NCBI GenBank assembly: GCA_005798285.1
Contig: SYKE01000016.1
Span: 1 to 51,466 of the forward strand
From: Actinomycetota bacterium
GTDB taxonomy: Bacteria; Armatimonadota; SYMT01
Length of the DNA stretch: 51,466 bases
Direction of reading: 5' to 3'
The notes under the pieces are model-generated. The model did not search any database and was not told where the DNA came from. It worked only from the letters and a program-made list of their open reading frames with translations. A program made the position numbers and the translations under genes. Below are positions 9,688 through 18,491 of the stretch, piece by piece (position 1 is the first letter of the stretch; every line of letters begins with the position of its first letter).

Positions 9688-10314
9688 ATGGTTGGTTCCG
9701 ATCGCGGGAATAAGGGACGCTCCGGAGGCGACGTGCCCGGCGGTTTAGTCGGGGGCGATATCTCCGAACTCATCCTCAAGCCGCCCGTGCAGGAGACACT
9801 GGACAGCTTTAACGGGATCTCGGACTGGGGACTCGCCGAAGAGTGGGGCTCGCCCCCTTCGCCCCCACCCGCGCCCGGTTGTATTGTGCCGCCGCTAAGC
9901 AACCAGCCGCCTGTCAACCGTCCGGTCTCCCCTCCTGTCGGCGTGGGACCGGGACTCCCGCCGCCGCCGCCGCCCGCGCCTCCGCCCGCGCCGGTTGCCC
10001 GGCTCATTTTGCAGGTTGGGTCCCAGGGACAATCCGCCGAACAGGTGATTGAGGGAACGGTTCTGATCGGTCGGAATGACCCGGTGCGAAACATTCACCC
10101 GGCGATCGCGTTCCAAACGGACATGCTGGTCTCTCGCCGGCACGCGCAGATCACGCTGAAGGATGGGAAATTCTTCCTCAGCGACCTCGGCAGTTCAAAT
10201 GGGACCGTCTACAACAAGACGCCCCTGCAGGCGAGCGTCGAAGTGCCGCTGCGAACCAACGATCTGGTGGAGCTCGGCGAGTTCAGTCACATTCGCGTCA
10301 CACAGGCCCCCTGA
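9688..10314 (+). CDS. Short FHA-domain protein
   Basis: 208 residues. An N-terminal region of about 60 residues with conserved-looking helical sequence (ISELILKPPVQ, GISDWGLAEEW) is followed by a Pro-rich linker (about 55-105) and a C-terminal FHA domain: LIGRNDPVRN near 126, SRRHAQI near 149, GSSNGT near 168. It is built like the preceding protein but shorter, and the two FHA domains are alike, suggesting a duplication. The gene lies 61 bases after the first FHA gene and its stop is four bases before the kinase start, so translational coupling with the kinase is likely. Confidence 0.85.
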   Translation: MVGSDRGNKGRSGGDVPGGLVGGDISELILKPPVQETLDSFNGISDWGLAEEWGSPPSPPPAPGCIVPPLSNQPPVNRPVSPPVGVGPGLPPPPPPAPPPAPVARLILQVGSQGQSAEQVIEGTVLIGRNDPVRNIHPAIAFQTDMLVSRRHAQITLKDGKFFLSDLGSSNGTVYNKTPLQASVEVPLRTNDLVELGEFSHIRVTQAP

Positions 10315-10318
10315 TCTC

Positions 10319-11851
10319 ATGCCAAAACGAATCCGTGTGGAAGATCGTTATCTCCTTGCGCCCGGGGAATGGCTGGAGGGCAAGGAACGGATTCAGATTC
10401 AGGGGTTTCTGGCTCGGGGCGCTTTCGCGGCGGCCTATCGCGCCGTGAACGAGCGAGGCGAAGTCTGCTTCGTGAAGGAGTACTTCCCCGCCTCGCGCCC
10501 GTCGGAAGCCGCCGAATTGGATCGAGTCTACGCCACGGAGCGCGACGTGGTTCGTCGCATCGGCAACTACGAGCTCATCCCCCGATTCTGGGACGCGTTC
10601 TCGTATGAGGGCTTCAATTACCTGATCACCGACTTCATTCCGGGTCCGGACCTGGAGACGGTGATCAAGTCCGGACAACGACCCCGCATTGATCGCGTGA
10701 TCCAGTGGTGCGTCTGCCTCTGCCAGGAACTTGCCTTCCTGCACAGCCGGGGAGTGGTCCACCATGATCTGAAGCCGGAGAACATTCGACTCAACGCGGA
10801 TGGCGACCCGGTAATGGTGGACTTCAGCGCCGCTTACTGGTACCGCACCACCGGTGAGGTCAACGACCAGATTTACGGCTCGGACAGCGTCCTGGCGCCC
10901 GAATACGCCGGCCGCGGCTCCGAAGATCTTCCGGCCGGGCAGAAGATGGATGTGTTCGCGCTGGGCCGCATCCTGGTTGAGTTGATTACCGGACTTCGCC
11001 TGTCTCAGGACGAGATCAATCAGCGACAGGATCAACTTTACGGCCAGATCCTGCACTCGAACCGGATCGACCCGAGCTTCGTGCGGGCGGTGTTCCGGGC
11101 AGTTGCCTACGAACCAGAGAAGCGCTTCGCAAGCGGCGTGCAGATGGCGGAAGACATCACGCCCGCAGCGCCGCCCGTGGGTCGAGCGCGTCCAGGATCG
11201 GTCGATTTCGGTCGCGTCACCGACAGTGCGCCCAGGGAACTCGCGGTTCAGGCCTACAACGTCGGCGGCGGCACTCTGCGAGCCGACATCGCCGTGGAAG
11301 GCGATTGGATCGAGGTTGGGGTCTCCGGCGCCGTGACGGGCAAGAGCGCCATGTTCGAGCGCAATCGCCAGTCGATCCGAGTCGTAGCGTTCCCGGAGCG
11401 GCTGCCGGCCGGCGCCGCCGGGGCAGGCCGAGTGGTCCTGACCATGGGCGATCACGTGGTCGAGATTCCGGTTCGAATGGAACGCGCCGTCGAAGTGTCG
11501 GAAATCCAGGTCACGCCGTCGCCCCTCAACCTCTTCGCACCGCCAGGCGGGGTGGGCCAGGCCCGTTTGACCTTCTCCAACAACGGCTCCGCCCCTGCCC
11601 GAGTGCAGCTTCGACGACCCCAGGACCTCCTCATCACGCTGGAACGGGAAGAGTTCACGGTCCCCGCCAAAGGGCGCCAGGAGGTGACGGTGAAAATCGA
11701 ATCCACCGTTCTGGGAGACCGGGAGATGGACAGCCAATTGGAGTGGCTGGTCGAAGGCAACCCGCGGCCCTCGGTCCCGATCCACGCCGGGATTCGGCGA
11801 GGAGCGGGCATTCTCACCTCGCTTTCCGGGGTCTTCGGGAAGAAAAAGTAG
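10319..11851 (+). CDS. Ser/Thr protein kinase fused to Ig-like domains
   Basis: 510 residues from the ATG at 10319, four bases after the FHA gene's stop. Kinase domain about 26-285: a degenerate glycine loop (LARGAFAAAY), Lys53 in VKEY, the catalytic loop HHDLKPEN with Asp150 and Asn155, the metal-binding motif DFS (168-170) in place of DFG, and APE-like APEY at 193-196. The HRD arginine is His149. Such changes can lower or alter activity, but Lys53, Asp150, Asn155 and Asp168 are all present, so activity is plausible. Residues about 290-495 form beta-rich segments like two Ig-type or ASPM-SPD-2 domains, with no membrane helix between, so unlike most PknB-type kinases this one appears soluble. 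The protein ends in a basic tail (GKKK). Likely partners are the flanking FHA and VWA proteins. Confidence 0.87.
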   Translation: MPKRIRVEDRYLLAPGEWLEGKERIQIQGFLARGAFAAAYRAVNERGEVCFVKEYFPASRPSEAAELDRVYATERDVVRRIGNYELIPRFWDAFSYEGFNYLITDFIPGPDLETVIKSGQRPRIDRVIQWCVCLCQELAFLHSRGVVHHDLKPENIRLNADGDPVMVDFSAAYWYRTTGEVNDQIYGSDSVLAPEYAGRGSEDLPAGQKMDVFALGRILVELITGLRLSQDEINQRQDQLYGQILHSNRIDPSFVRAVFRAVAYEPEKRFASGVQMAEDITPAAPPVGRARPGSVDFGRVTDSAPRELAVQAYNVGGGTLRADIAVEGDWIEVGVSGAVTGKSAMFERNRQSIRVVAFPERLPAGAAGAGRVVLTMGDHVVEIPVRMERAVEVSEIQVTPSPLNLFAPPGGVGQARLTFSNNGSAPARVQLRRPQDLLITLEREEFTVPAKGRQEVTVKIESTVLGDREMDSQLEWLVEGNPRPSVPIHAGIRRGAGILTSLSGVFGKKK

Positions 11852-11883
11852 CTCCACCGCCGTAGTCGCAGAGAAGCCGACCC

Positions 11884-13311
11884 ATGGATCCCCGATTCGA
11901 TCTTCAGGCCTCCGTGAGCATCCCCGCCATTCGGGAGAATGATGAGCCGCGCGAGCCGCTCTACGCTCGAATCCGCATCGTCCCACGGGCCGGCCAGCTC
12001 TTGCGCCCACGTTTGAACCTCTCATTTCTTCTGGATGCCAGCGCCAGCATGCACCACTTCGTCTTGAGCCCGGATCAGCGCGATGGCTGGGTCCGCCGGG
12101 CCGAGTCGCGGGGCGAGATCAAGCGACAGTTGACCGACGGTCGAACCGGAGTGGTGTGGACCGGCCAGACGTTGAAGGAGCTTCAGCAATACGTCAGCAC
12201 CCCCATGCTGAGCACCCTGCGCGGAGTGTGGCGGATGCTGGAGGCGCTGGGGCCGAACGACGCCGTGAGCGTCCTCGCCTTTGCCGACAAGCATGGAGTG
12301 GTCTACGCCGATGCGGGGGCCGAAACACAGCAGGCTCGTTTGGGCACGGCTCGCGCCGCCCTCGCGACGCTCGGCGGCGGCGTGGACCAGAGTGGCCTCG
12401 GGCGAGGCACCCGCCTGAAGAGCGCCCTGGAGGAGGCCATGGCCCGAATGGGGGTCGGTGGCGAGCAACCGGTGGTGCACCGAATGCTGCTGGTGAGCGA
12501 CGGCGTGGTGGAAGACCGCGAAGCCTGCATCCCCATGCTCGAAACCGCTGTGGATCGCGGACTGGTGATCTCGGTGATTGGAGTGGGCGAGGAGTTCGAC
12601 GAAGAGTTCCTGATGCGCGTGGCCGACCTGGCGCGGGGGAATTATTACTACGCCGCCACAGCGCCGGAGGTGGAGCAGGCTTTCAACGCCGAACTCGGCG
12701 TGATGCTCCGCATGTTCGCGGACCAGGCCACCCTGACTCTCCGCCCCACCCCCGCAACGTTGATCAACGATGTTTACCCGATCGCTCCTTCCATGGGTGA
12801 GTTTCACGCGGTATGGCGCGAGCAGGGCGGGTGGAAATTCCGGATCGGCGACCTCTCCGCCGCTCAGCCCCCGGAGTTCCTTGTCGAGATGTGGCCCGAC
12901 GCACAGGCGCTGGGACCGGTGAATCTGGGAGCAGTTCAGGTTGAGGGCCGCGACACCGAAACCGGTCAACTCTACTCCAGACAGGCCTTCCTCAACATCC
13001 TCTCGACCAACGACCCGATGCTGCTGCAGGCTCGAGATGAGGAAGTGCTGGAAACGGTTCGACGGCTGGAGGTCTACCGCGAAGAGCGCCGCTACGCCGC
13101 CGCGGAAGCCCGGGGCGACATGGAGACGGCCACACGCCATTTGCAGGCCGCGACACGGATGCTCAAGCAGATGGGCAATCAGGAGCTCGCCGGTGACATG
13201 GCGGCCGCCGCGGAGGAAGCCTCCTCCGGCACGCGCAATCTGGCCCGCACCAAGCGCCTGAAGGCCGGTACCCGAAAGCTTTCGGGTCCCCGCCCCAACC
13301 CCAGCGTCTGA
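11884..13311 (+). CDS. von Willebrand factor A domain protein
   Basis: 475 residues, cytoplasmic (no signal or membrane helix). The VWA domain lies at about 40-270 with the metal-site motif DASAS at 51-55 and LLVSDG further on. It is followed by a beta-rich middle region and a helical, tetratricopeptide-like C-terminal part (about 375-455) ending in a basic tail. It begins 32 bases after the kinase stop and closes the FHA-FHA-kinase-VWA cluster. VWA proteins next to kinases or FHA proteins usually act as assembly platforms; here that is inference from context. The MIDAS motif is intact, so metal binding is expected. Confidence 0.85.
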   Translation: MDPRFDLQASVSIPAIRENDEPREPLYARIRIVPRAGQLLRPRLNLSFLLDASASMHHFVLSPDQRDGWVRRAESRGEIKRQLTDGRTGVVWTGQTLKELQQYVSTPMLSTLRGVWRMLEALGPNDAVSVLAFADKHGVVYADAGAETQQARLGTARAALATLGGGVDQSGLGRGTRLKSALEEAMARMGVGGEQPVVHRMLLVSDGVVEDREACIPMLETAVDRGLVISVIGVGEEFDEEFLMRVADLARGNYYYAATAPEVEQAFNAELGVMLRMFADQATLTLRPTPATLINDVYPIAPSMGEFHAVWREQGGWKFRIGDLSAAQPPEFLVEMWPDAQALGPVNLGAVQVEGRDTETGQLYSRQAFLNILSTNDPMLLQARDEEVLETVRRLEVYREERRYAAAEARGDMETATRHLQAATRMLKQMGNQELAGDMAAAAEEASSGTRNLARTKRLKAGTRKLSGPRPNPSV

Positions 13312-13317
13312 AGTCCC

Positions 13318-13352
13318 GGTGGCCGATCGTCTGAAGGCCACCCTTTCCTTCC
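13318..13352 (+). terminator. Probable terminator of the FHA/kinase/VWA cluster
   Basis: A 7-bp stem (13318-13324 with 13336-13342) with an 11-base loop is followed by the T/C-rich stretch CTTTCCTTCC, seven bases past the VWA stop. The stem is short and the tail imperfect. Confidence 0.4.
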
Positions 13353-13520
13353 ATGGTTCGGCTGTGACCTGGAAGGCCGTTTGAATACCGTCGTACGCAT
13401 CGGTACTTTTGTCGCGCTCCTGTGGTTCCCTTGATGTCGGAGCGCGGATACCTTGCCGATCCGGGGTATTCCGGTCTGGGAAGGGCCAGAATGACAGGAG
13501 AGTTCACAGGAGAAACAGCG

Positions 13521-14810
13521 ATGTCATTACCCCTCAAGCCGTTCCGATCGGGCGCAGCGGTCAGCAGAAGGCGCTTCACCGCCGGCAGCGCGGCGTTCTT
13601 GTGGTCGCTGTCGATGCACCGCGGTGACACTGCGGATGGTTCCGAGTGGGCCAACTGGCGTGGTCCGGGCGGCCTGGGCGTCGCGGACGGATGTGCGCCG
13701 CCCACTCAGTGGAGCCAGACGGCTGGCGTGGTCTGGTCGGCCGACCTGCCGGGTTGGGGCACGAGCTCGCCGGTGGTGAGAGACGGTCGGGTCATCGTCA
13801 CCAGTATGGATGGGGAAGCCGACCGGCGCTCGCTTCAGACGCTCTGCTACAGTCTTGCCGACGGCGAAGAGATGTGGCGCCACGACTTCGGCTTCGGCTT
13901 CTCGCAGCCCACCCACCAGAAGACGTCGCTGGCGATGAACACCCCCATCATCACCAGCGACGCGGTCTACGTGTCGTTCGGCAATGCAGAGTTTGCCTGC
14001 TACAGCCTGGAGGGGAGGCTGCAGTGGGTCAAGCGACTGGTGGAGGAATTCGGCGACCCCAAGACGGCCTGGGGGTGGGGGACCAGCCTGCTGGTTTCCG
14101 GCGACCACCTGGTTTTCAACTGGGATCACCATGCCGGACCGTGCTGGATGATCGGGCTCGACCGGAAGACCGGAGAGATCGCATGGAAGGTAGACCGCCC
14201 TATCGGGACGTCGCACTCCACTCCCCTGCGCCTCCAGCATCACCAACAGACCGACTTGCTCGTGCCGGGCAAGAACCGCCTCACCGCCTTCCGGGCTGAG
14301 GATCGGAAGCCGCTCTGGGTCTACGGCGAGGGCTCGGGCCCGTACAATGGGGAGATCATCGTGAGCCCCACGGCTGGCGACGGCATGGTGTTCACGCAGC
14401 TCTGGCGGCAGAGTCCCATTCACGCGCTGCGATTGATGCCCGATGGACAGCCGCCGACGACCGTCTGGATCGCCGATAAGCCCGGCCCTCAGGAGCCATC
14501 CCTGCTCTACTACCGGGGGATCCTCTACTGCCTGCTCGACACGGGGATCCTAGTGGCGTATCAAGGCCAGACCGGGAAGGAAATGTACCGCGAGCGGATT
14601 GCCGCAGAGTGCAACTCGTCTCCCCTGGCTGCGGATGGCCGCATCTATGTGAGCGACATCCGCGGCAAGACCGTGGTGCTGGCGGCCGGCCCCGAACCGA
14701 AGATCCTGGCCCGCAACGACCTCGGAGAGAGAATCACGTCTTCACCCGCTGTCGTGGCGGGGCGGATGCTCATCCGCACCGACTCGTCGCTCTGGTGCCT
14801 CAAGGGGTAG
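13521..14810 (+). CDS. Exported PQQ-like beta-propeller protein
   Basis: 429 residues. The ATG at 13521 is preceded by AGGAGA at proper spacing; earlier in-frame starts are weaker. A twin-arginine signal (SRRRFTAGSAAFLWSLS) sits at about 15-31. The mature part is an eight-bladed PQQ-type propeller: it opens with WANWRGPGGLGV, the usual start of planctomycete-type PQQ proteins, and shows the recurring W-V-D-x-x-T-G-x-x-x-W pattern (for example LDRKTGEIAWKVD). No quinone-binding dehydrogenase residues are evident, so it is more likely a structural or binding propeller, as in BamB, than an alcohol dehydrogenase. It converges with the ThuA gene. Confidence 0.85.
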   Translation: MSLPLKPFRSGAAVSRRRFTAGSAAFLWSLSMHRGDTADGSEWANWRGPGGLGVADGCAPPTQWSQTAGVVWSADLPGWGTSSPVVRDGRVIVTSMDGEADRRSLQTLCYSLADGEEMWRHDFGFGFSQPTHQKTSLAMNTPIITSDAVYVSFGNAEFACYSLEGRLQWVKRLVEEFGDPKTAWGWGTSLLVSGDHLVFNWDHHAGPCWMIGLDRKTGEIAWKVDRPIGTSHSTPLRLQHHQQTDLLVPGKNRLTAFRAEDRKPLWVYGEGSGPYNGEIIVSPTAGDGMVFTQLWRQSPIHALRLMPDGQPPTTVWIADKPGPQEPSLLYYRGILYCLLDTGILVAYQGQTGKEMYRERIAAECNSSPLAADGRIYVSDIRGKTVVLAAGPEPKILARNDLGERITSSPAVVAGRMLIRTDSSLWCLKG

Positions 14811-14816
14811 CGACTC

Positions 14817-14845
14817 GAAGCCCGACACGTGCCGCGCCGGGCTTC
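14817..14845. terminator. Hairpin between convergent genes
   Basis: An 8-bp perfect stem (14817-14824 with 14838-14845) with a 13-base loop fills much of the 54-base gap between the PQQ-propeller and ThuA genes. There is no T-run on either side, so terminator function is only suggested by position. Confidence 0.35.
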
Positions 14846-14864
14846 AACTCCCAGGGGTTCAGAC

Positions 14865-15725
14865 CTATCCGGACTTCCGAATCCCCTGGTAGGGCACGCG
14901 GATCGACATCGGGCCGGCCCACTCCGACGGGATCGGGCGATCCGCCGCCCAGTGCAGCGCATTCACCACCAGGCGCTGAAACGGCTCCAGGGCGAAGTCT
15001 TCGGGGTGTCCCAAACTGGTGTAGAACGCCCGGCCGCCGTGCTTGTTTCGCCACGTCCACGCCACGGGATTCTCGATCGCCGCCTTGTCCGGATCCACGG
15101 CGGTCCCGATCAACAGCCGCTGTGCGTCGGCGGGCGGCGAGTTCGGCAGTACATGGTAGAGCCAGGAGCGGTAGTGGAAGCTCTGAGCCACGCCCTTGAG
15201 CACCGGGTTGCCCGCCTGCGAGGCTTCGATCCGGACGTCGGTGCTGGAGTTGTGGCCGTAATGTGTGTGCCCACGTCCCCAGCCGGGAGGGGTCCCGAAG
15301 GCCCGTTCTCCGAACGCATTCCAGTCCGCGAGAGGATGCCCCGCGGGGTAGTTGAACGCATGGCTCGTGGTTCGAAACCCCACCACCGGCTTCCCGGATT
15401 TCAAGTAAGCGTCAATGGGAGCCACCTGTTCCGGCGGGAGGCGGCGCCAGCGCAGGAAGAACACCGCCAGGTCGGCGCTGCGCAGGGCATCGAGTCCGGG
15501 GATGTTCTCCTCGGCGTTCTGGTCCGGGTGCGCCTTCAGGATCTGGGGGTCCCAGCCATAACGCTGCTTCAACTCGCCGGCCAGGAGCGGCAGAGTCTGC
15601 TCTCCCCCGTATTCATGGTCCCCCGTCACGATCACCACACGCGGCATGGCGGCGGTTTCCCCTTTGCGGCCCGAAAGCGCGGCCACCGAGGCCGCGGCGC
15701 CCATCAGACAGCGTCGTCGATCCAT
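14865..15725 (-). CDS. ThuA-domain protein, exported
   Basis: 286 residues from the ATG at 15725 (AGGTGG upstream). An arginine-rich short signal (DRRRCLMGAAASVAALSG) opens the protein. The rest is one ThuA domain, a glutamine-amidotransferase-like fold named from trehalose utilisation and common in Planctomycetes next to oxidoreductases: RVVIVTGDHEYGGE near 29, the FFLRWRRLPPEQ segment, GFRTTSHAF, and the C-terminal FYTSLGHPEDF motif near 245. Biochemical activity is not settled for the family; a role in sugar metabolism is usual. No sugar dehydrogenase is adjacent. Confidence 0.87.
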   Translation of the reverse strand: MDRRRCLMGAAASVAALSGRKGETAAMPRVVIVTGDHEYGGEQTLPLLAGELKQRYGWDPQILKAHPDQNAEENIPGLDALRSADLAVFFLRWRRLPPEQVAPIDAYLKSGKPVVGFRTTSHAFNYPAGHPLADWNAFGERAFGTPPGWGRGHTHYGHNSSTDVRIEASQAGNPVLKGVAQSFHYRSWLYHVLPNSPPADAQRLLIGTAVDPDKAAIENPVAWTWRNKHGGRAFYTSLGHPEDFALEPFQRLVVNALHWAADRPIPSEWAGPMSIRVPYQGIRKSG

Positions 15726-15979
15726 AGCTGAACCCACCTGCAGCCATCCATAACGTGGGACGGCAGCCACCGCTCCGGCGCGGGAACGACGGACAGAGCC
15801 GGAGAACGAGGAAACGATTGCGGTCGTCATCAACGAGAGAGAAAGGCGTCTCTCTGGCGGATGGCCCATCCAGAGCCAATTCTTGCACGGAGCGATGCAC
15901 TTCCTTCTCCGTTCCGCATCCCCGACCGCACCTCGAAGCGTTCGGGGCCCACCGGCGGACGCACAAAGGTGATTTTGCG

Positions 15980-17422
15980 ATGGTTAGTCGACGTTCTCTA
16001 TTCCTCGGAGCCGCCGCCCTGGGTGGCAGCCTGGTTCAGCAGCCCTTGCCCGCCACGGCGGTCCAGTCCGCGCTCGATATCGGATCTCGGCTGGAGCCGC
16101 TCGTCGATGACTTCCTCATCGAAAAACTCACCGGCGGCGCCCGTCACGTGATGCACACTCCCGAAAGCCGCGAGATCGCCCTCGATCACAACACGCCCTG
16201 GGAGGGCAATACCTGCACCTACCACACCGTGTTCCAGGATGGCGACACCTACCGGATGTACTACCGGGGCGCGCATGTAGACGACGCTACTCAGAAGACC
16301 ACGCACGACCAGGTCTTCTGCTACGCCGAGAGCACCGACGGCATTCACTGGACCCGACCCGAGCTGGGCCTGCACGAGTTCCAGGGCTCCCGCAAGAACA
16401 ACATCTGCTGGGTGGGTCCCATCGGGGAGCACAACTTCGCTCCATTCCGGGACCGTCACCCCAATGCCGCTCCCGAGATGAAGTACCGGGCCGTGGGTTC
16501 CGGGACCCAGGGCTTTCGCGGCCTCTTCGCTTTTCACTCCTCCGACGCGATCCACTGGAAACAGACTCGGAAGGAAGCCATCATCACGGACGGGGCGTTC
16601 GACTCCCTGAACCTCGCCTTTTACGATCCCCACCGGAAGCTCTACGTGGACTACCACCGCAAGGGACGGGGCGGTATCCGGGACATCATGACCTGCACCT
16701 CGCCGGACTTTCTGAACTGGACTCAACCCGAGTTCCTGGAGTACGGCAGCGCGCCCAAAGAGCACCTCTACACCAACGCCATCACCACCTACGACCGGGC
16801 CCCGCACATCCTCATCGGGCTGCCGAAGCGGTACGTGCCCAATCGCAACCCGTCGGGCCACCCCCAGGGAGGCGTCTCGGATTGCCTGTTGATGACGAGC
16901 CGGGACGGGAAGAACTTCCGGCGATCCGACGGCGCCTTCGTTCGTCCAGGACCGGAGCCCTCTCGGTGGGTGAACCGCAACAACCTCGCGGCATGGGGGA
17001 TCGTCACCACCCCCTCGACGTTCCCGGCCGCGCCGAAAGAGCTCTCCATTTACACTTCGGAGGGGTATTACCGGGGGCCGAGTTGCCGACTTAGAAGGCA
17101 CAGTCTCCGTGTCGACGGCTTCTACTCCGTTCAGGCGCCCCGAGCGGGGGGCGAGATGGTGACCCGTCCATTTCGGTTTGCCGGGTCGGATCTGATCCTG
17201 AACTACGCCACCTCCGCCGCCGGATCGATTCGGGTGGAAGTCCAGGACGAGTCCGGTCGGGCGCTCCCCCGATTTGCGCTGGAGCAATCGCCGGAGATCT
17301 TCGGAGACGAAGTGGAAAAGCGGGTGCGCCTCGGCTCCGGGCTCGCCGCCCTCACCGGACAGGTGATCCGCCTTCGGTTCGCACTGTCGGATGCGGACCT
17401 CTACTCGTTGCGGTTTGGATAG
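15980..17422 (+). CDS. Exported five-bladed beta-propeller protein (GH32/43-like)
   Basis: 480 residues from the ATG at 15980, with AAGGTGA eight bases upstream; a longer frame begins at 15755 but its extra 75 residues are not protein-like. A Tat- or Sec-type signal (SRRSLFLGAAALGGS) is followed by VDDFLIEKLTGG. The sequence then shows the spaced blades typical of GH43/GH32-like propellers (TYRMYYRGAHVDD, CYAESTDGIHWTRPELG, FHSSDAIHWKQ, TSPDFLNWTQPEF) and a C-terminal beta-sandwich of about 110 residues (FYSVQAPRAGGEM, YATSAAGSIRVEV). Likely a glycosidase or glycan-binding protein of the cell surface; I do not see enough to name catalytic residues. It ends in a terminator. Confidence 0.8.
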   Translation: MVSRRSLFLGAAALGGSLVQQPLPATAVQSALDIGSRLEPLVDDFLIEKLTGGARHVMHTPESREIALDHNTPWEGNTCTYHTVFQDGDTYRMYYRGAHVDDATQKTTHDQVFCYAESTDGIHWTRPELGLHEFQGSRKNNICWVGPIGEHNFAPFRDRHPNAAPEMKYRAVGSGTQGFRGLFAFHSSDAIHWKQTRKEAIITDGAFDSLNLAFYDPHRKLYVDYHRKGRGGIRDIMTCTSPDFLNWTQPEFLEYGSAPKEHLYTNAITTYDRAPHILIGLPKRYVPNRNPSGHPQGGVSDCLLMTSRDGKNFRRSDGAFVRPGPEPSRWVNRNNLAAWGIVTTPSTFPAAPKELSIYTSEGYYRGPSCRLRRHSLRVDGFYSVQAPRAGGEMVTRPFRFAGSDLILNYATSAAGSIRVEVQDESGRALPRFALEQSPEIFGDEVEKRVRLGSGLAALTGQVIRLRFALSDADLYSLRFG

Positions 17423-17432
17423 AGCTACCGGG

Positions 17433-17465
17433 GGCCCGAGGTGGAAATCTTCGGGCCTTCTCTAT
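17433..17465 (+). terminator. Intrinsic terminator after the propeller gene
   Basis: A 9-bp stem including one G-U pair (17433-17441 with 17449-17457), a seven-base loop and the tail TTCTCTATTC. It starts 11 bases past the stop of the propeller gene. Confidence 0.65.
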
Positions 17466-17617
17466 TCGAATTAGCATGCAGGTTACAGATGGGATGGCTG
17501 GGAACTGATTCTCGGCCTCGAAGGACCGCATCGGCCGGGTGCGTCACCCGGACCTGATCGGCGACTTCATCGCACTCATCCATGCCTCCCCCCGCCTCTT
17601 CCTGAAAAGGAGCCTCC

Positions 17618-18406
17618 ATGAGAACCAGTCGGTCTCGCAGGGGTTTCACCCTGATCGAGCTCTTGGTGGTTATCGCCATCATAGCCATCCTCGCTGCCAT
17701 CCTCTTCCCGGTCTTCGCACAGGCGAGAAACGCCGCCCGAGCCTCAGCCTGCGTCAGCAACCTCAAGCAGCTTTCAACGGGGCTGATGATGTACGTTCAG
17801 GATTACGACGAAGCGTTTCCGCGCTCCAACCAGGACGTCAGCGCGGCATCGTGCGCGGCGGCGCCCGGCGGGTGCTGGTCGGGCGGACTCATCTTCTGGC
17901 AGCAGATCGCTCAGACGTACTCCAAGAACTTCGGCATCATGACCTGCCCCAACGGCGCCACCGAGTCTCGTACGGCTTCGTTCTGGGGTCACTACGGCGC
18001 CAACCGCCGGATCCTCACCCGACGCCCCGCCACTGGAGACCCGGTTCCCGCTTCCCTGGCGCAGATTGTCGAGCCGGCAACCACCTACCTGATCATGGAT
18101 TCGGGCACGTACTCCATCGATCCGCTGCAGGATGTGCTCCCCGGCATCGGCGCTGGGCCTCGAAATGCCTTCTGGTACCTTCCCGGGACGGGGCGGGCTG
18201 CCAACATCCCAACACCGGCGTTTGCCGGCGCCTCAGCCTCGTACTGCGCCGGTGATTTCGTGGACGGCAGGCACTCGGGCGGCGGCATCAACGTGGCCTG
18301 GGTCGACGGACACGTGAAGTTCCAGAAGACTCAAGTCGTGCTCGACGGCGTTCGCAAGATGCGCGCCGGCACGAAGAATACGTGGGATCCCGCAAACCCG
18401 GGATAG
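17618..18406 (+). CDS. Prepilin-like DUF1559 protein (H-X9-DG family)
   Basis: 262 residues. AAGGAG precedes the ATG. The N-terminus is a type IV prepilin leader: a short basic peptide cut by prepilin peptidase before Phe in [12 protein letters not shown], with Glu at +5 and a long hydrophobic helix (residues about 10-32). [18 protein letters not shown] and MYVQDYDE follow, a combination very common in Armatimonadota and the best taxonomic hint in the window. Near the C-terminus are [18 protein letters not shown] (the H-X9-DG signature). These pseudopilin-like proteins exist in dozens of copies per genome; their function is mostly unknown, perhaps surface display. Single gene, closed by an exceptionally long terminator stem. 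Confidence 0.92.
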   Translation: MRTSRSRRGFTLIELLVVIAIIAILAAILFPVFAQARNAARASACVSNLKQLSTGLMMYVQDYDEAFPRSNQDVSAASCAAAPGGCWSGGLIFWQQIAQTYSKNFGIMTCPNGATESRTASFWGHYGANRRILTRRPATGDPVPASLAQIVEPATTYLIMDSGTYSIDPLQDVLPGIGAGPRNAFWYLPGTGRAANIPTPAFAGASASYCAGDFVDGRHSGGGINVAWVDGHVKFQKTQVVLDGVRKMRAGTKNTWDPANPG

Positions 18407-18410
18407 GCGG

Positions 18411-18456
18411 AAAGAATGAGGCCGTGGGGGTTGTGCCCACGGCCTCATTCTTTCCT
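18411..18456. terminator. Strong bidirectional terminator
   Basis: A perfect 18-bp stem (18411-18428 with 18436-18453) with loop GGTTGTG. The outer stem is AAA on the left and TTT on the right, so it ends in T on either strand and can serve both the prepilin-like gene and the convergent hydrolase gene. Confidence 0.85.
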
Positions 18457-18491
18457 GCAGCAATCCGCTCAGGAGTGCTGTCGGGAGCAAC

